Under the pieces are notes generated by a model. It did no database searches and was not told where the DNA came from. It worked only from the letters and a program-made list of their open reading frames with translations. The position numbers and the translations under genes were made by a program. Source: an uncultured Mycoplasmatota bacterium (GTDB lineage Bacteria; Bacillota_I; Bacilli_A; RF39; UBA660). From it: a stretch of 32,105 nucleotides of DNA. Positions within the stretch are counted from its first letter, which is position 1, and each line of letters opens with the position of its first letter. Shown one piece after another: positions 31,843-32,105 of this stretch. The stretch covers positions 1-32,105 of the forward strand of contig UQRY01000022.1 of NCBI GenBank assembly GCA_900543675.1. Reading direction: 5' to 3'.

Positions 31843-31858
31843 TGTTTCACGTGAAACA
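31843..31858. promoter_or_regulatory. parS site 1
   Basis: TGTTTCACGTGAAACA is the perfect 16-bp palindromic ParB-loading sequence known from Bacillus. It starts eight bases after the gyrA stop codon and overlaps the start of the terminator by a few bases. Confidence 0.97.
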
Positions 31859-31886
31859 TAGATCTTTTAGGGTCTATGTTTTTTTT
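31855..31886 (+). terminator. Terminator after gyrA
   Basis: AACATAGA (31855-31862) pairs with TCTATGTT (31873-31880), followed by T up to 31886. Its first bases are shared with parS site 1, so bound ParB would lie directly at the terminator. Confidence 0.82.
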
Positions 31887-31909
31887 GTGCCATATCGATT
31901 CCACCGCTT

Positions 31910-31918
31910 TGTGGATAA
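31910..31918 (-). promoter_or_regulatory. Isolated perfect DnaA box between the parS sites
   Basis: TGTGGATAA is the reverse complement of TTATCCACA. It lies 9 kb from the main boxes, in the 271-base noncoding end of the window, which otherwise holds the gyrA terminator, two parS sites and an inverted repeat. Confidence 0.6.
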
Positions 31919-31928
31919 AATAAATTAG

Positions 31929-32025
31929 CATTGTGTATTTAGTATAGTAATTACTTATCGATTTTATAGGAATCTAAAATTATGGATAAAGATTTATTTC
32001 TTAAATATATATTTTATACACAATG
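31929..32025. repeat. 10-bp inverted repeat near parS site 2
   Basis: CATTGTGTAT (31929-31938) and ATACACAATG (32016-32025) are perfect inverted copies 77 bases apart; the right copy shares bases with the arm of parS site 2. Role unknown. Confidence 0.45.
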
Positions 32026-32043
32026 TTTCACGTGAAACATTGT
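32020..32043. promoter_or_regulatory. parS site 2 in an extended palindrome
   Basis: The core TGTTTCACGTGAAACA (32024-32039) is again perfect and lies in a 24-bp perfect palindrome. It is 181 bases from site 1. Two loading sites close together should give a strong ParB nucleation zone about 8-9 kb from the origin. Confidence 0.97.
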
Positions 32044-32105
32044 TAATTATTCTTTATATAGAATATAGATTATGATTATTATTGTTAGAAGTTTTGGATT
32101 TTTAA

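Noticed and set aside
32072..32105. Open frame starting MIIIVRSFGF at the window end
   Set aside because: No ribosome binding site precedes the ATG and the frame is cut by the window edge, so it cannot be supported.
1..32105. CRISPR arrays, tRNA or rRNA genes, insertion sequences
   Set aside because: No regularly spaced repeats, cloverleaf-like sequences, rRNA segments or transposase genes were seen; small structured RNAs could still be missed by eye.

Overview
The window is a replication-origin neighbourhood from a low-GC Bacillota genome, most likely class Bacilli and possibly one of the small-genome gut lineages near RF39 or Erysipelotrichales. This placement rests on AT-rich sequence, Bacillus-like gene order around dnaA, and protein features. 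UGA is used as a stop (mnmG, DUF951 gene) and Trp is UGG, so the Mycoplasma code does not apply. A peptidoglycan hydrolase suggests a cell wall. No tRNA, rRNA, CRISPR array or insertion sequence was seen.

Layout: all confidently called genes left of about 22.7 kb are on the minus strand and all to the right of 23.0 kb are on the plus strand, so transcription diverges from oriC. The origin is in two parts, with DnaA-box clusters before dnaA (22766-22952) and between dnaA and dnaN (24394-24500). Right arm: dnaA, dnaN, a comK-like gene, recF, gyrB, gyrA, then two perfect parS sites. Left arm reading away from the origin: rpmH, rnpA, yidC, jag; mnmE; mnmG, rsmG and a MtrA-like/thymidylate synthase fusion; noc; parA, parB, a MscS channel, a DUF951 protein and an AbgT transporter; ychF and a small membrane protein; a Bax-inhibitor-like protein; rpsF, ssb, rpsR; and a last run with a GdpP-like phosphodiesterase, rplI, dnaB, an M23 peptidase, walJ and rlmH.

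Together these genes cover replication initiation and elongation, supercoiling, chromosome segregation and nucleoid occlusion, tRNA wobble modification, membrane insertion and several ribosomal proteins. ParA, ParB and parS are all present, as are Noc and two perfect Noc-binding palindromes that bracket mnmE.

Most of the window is conserved core. The unusual parts are: the MtrA-like/archaeal-type ThyA fusion; a ComK homologue in the slot normally held by the S4 protein YaaA; a Noc without its membrane-targeting helix but with a long disordered linker; a GdpP reduced to its DHH/DHHA1 half; an L34 with a four-residue deletion; and a leader before rpsF that can hide its Shine-Dalgarno. I do not see a wholly new multi-gene system.
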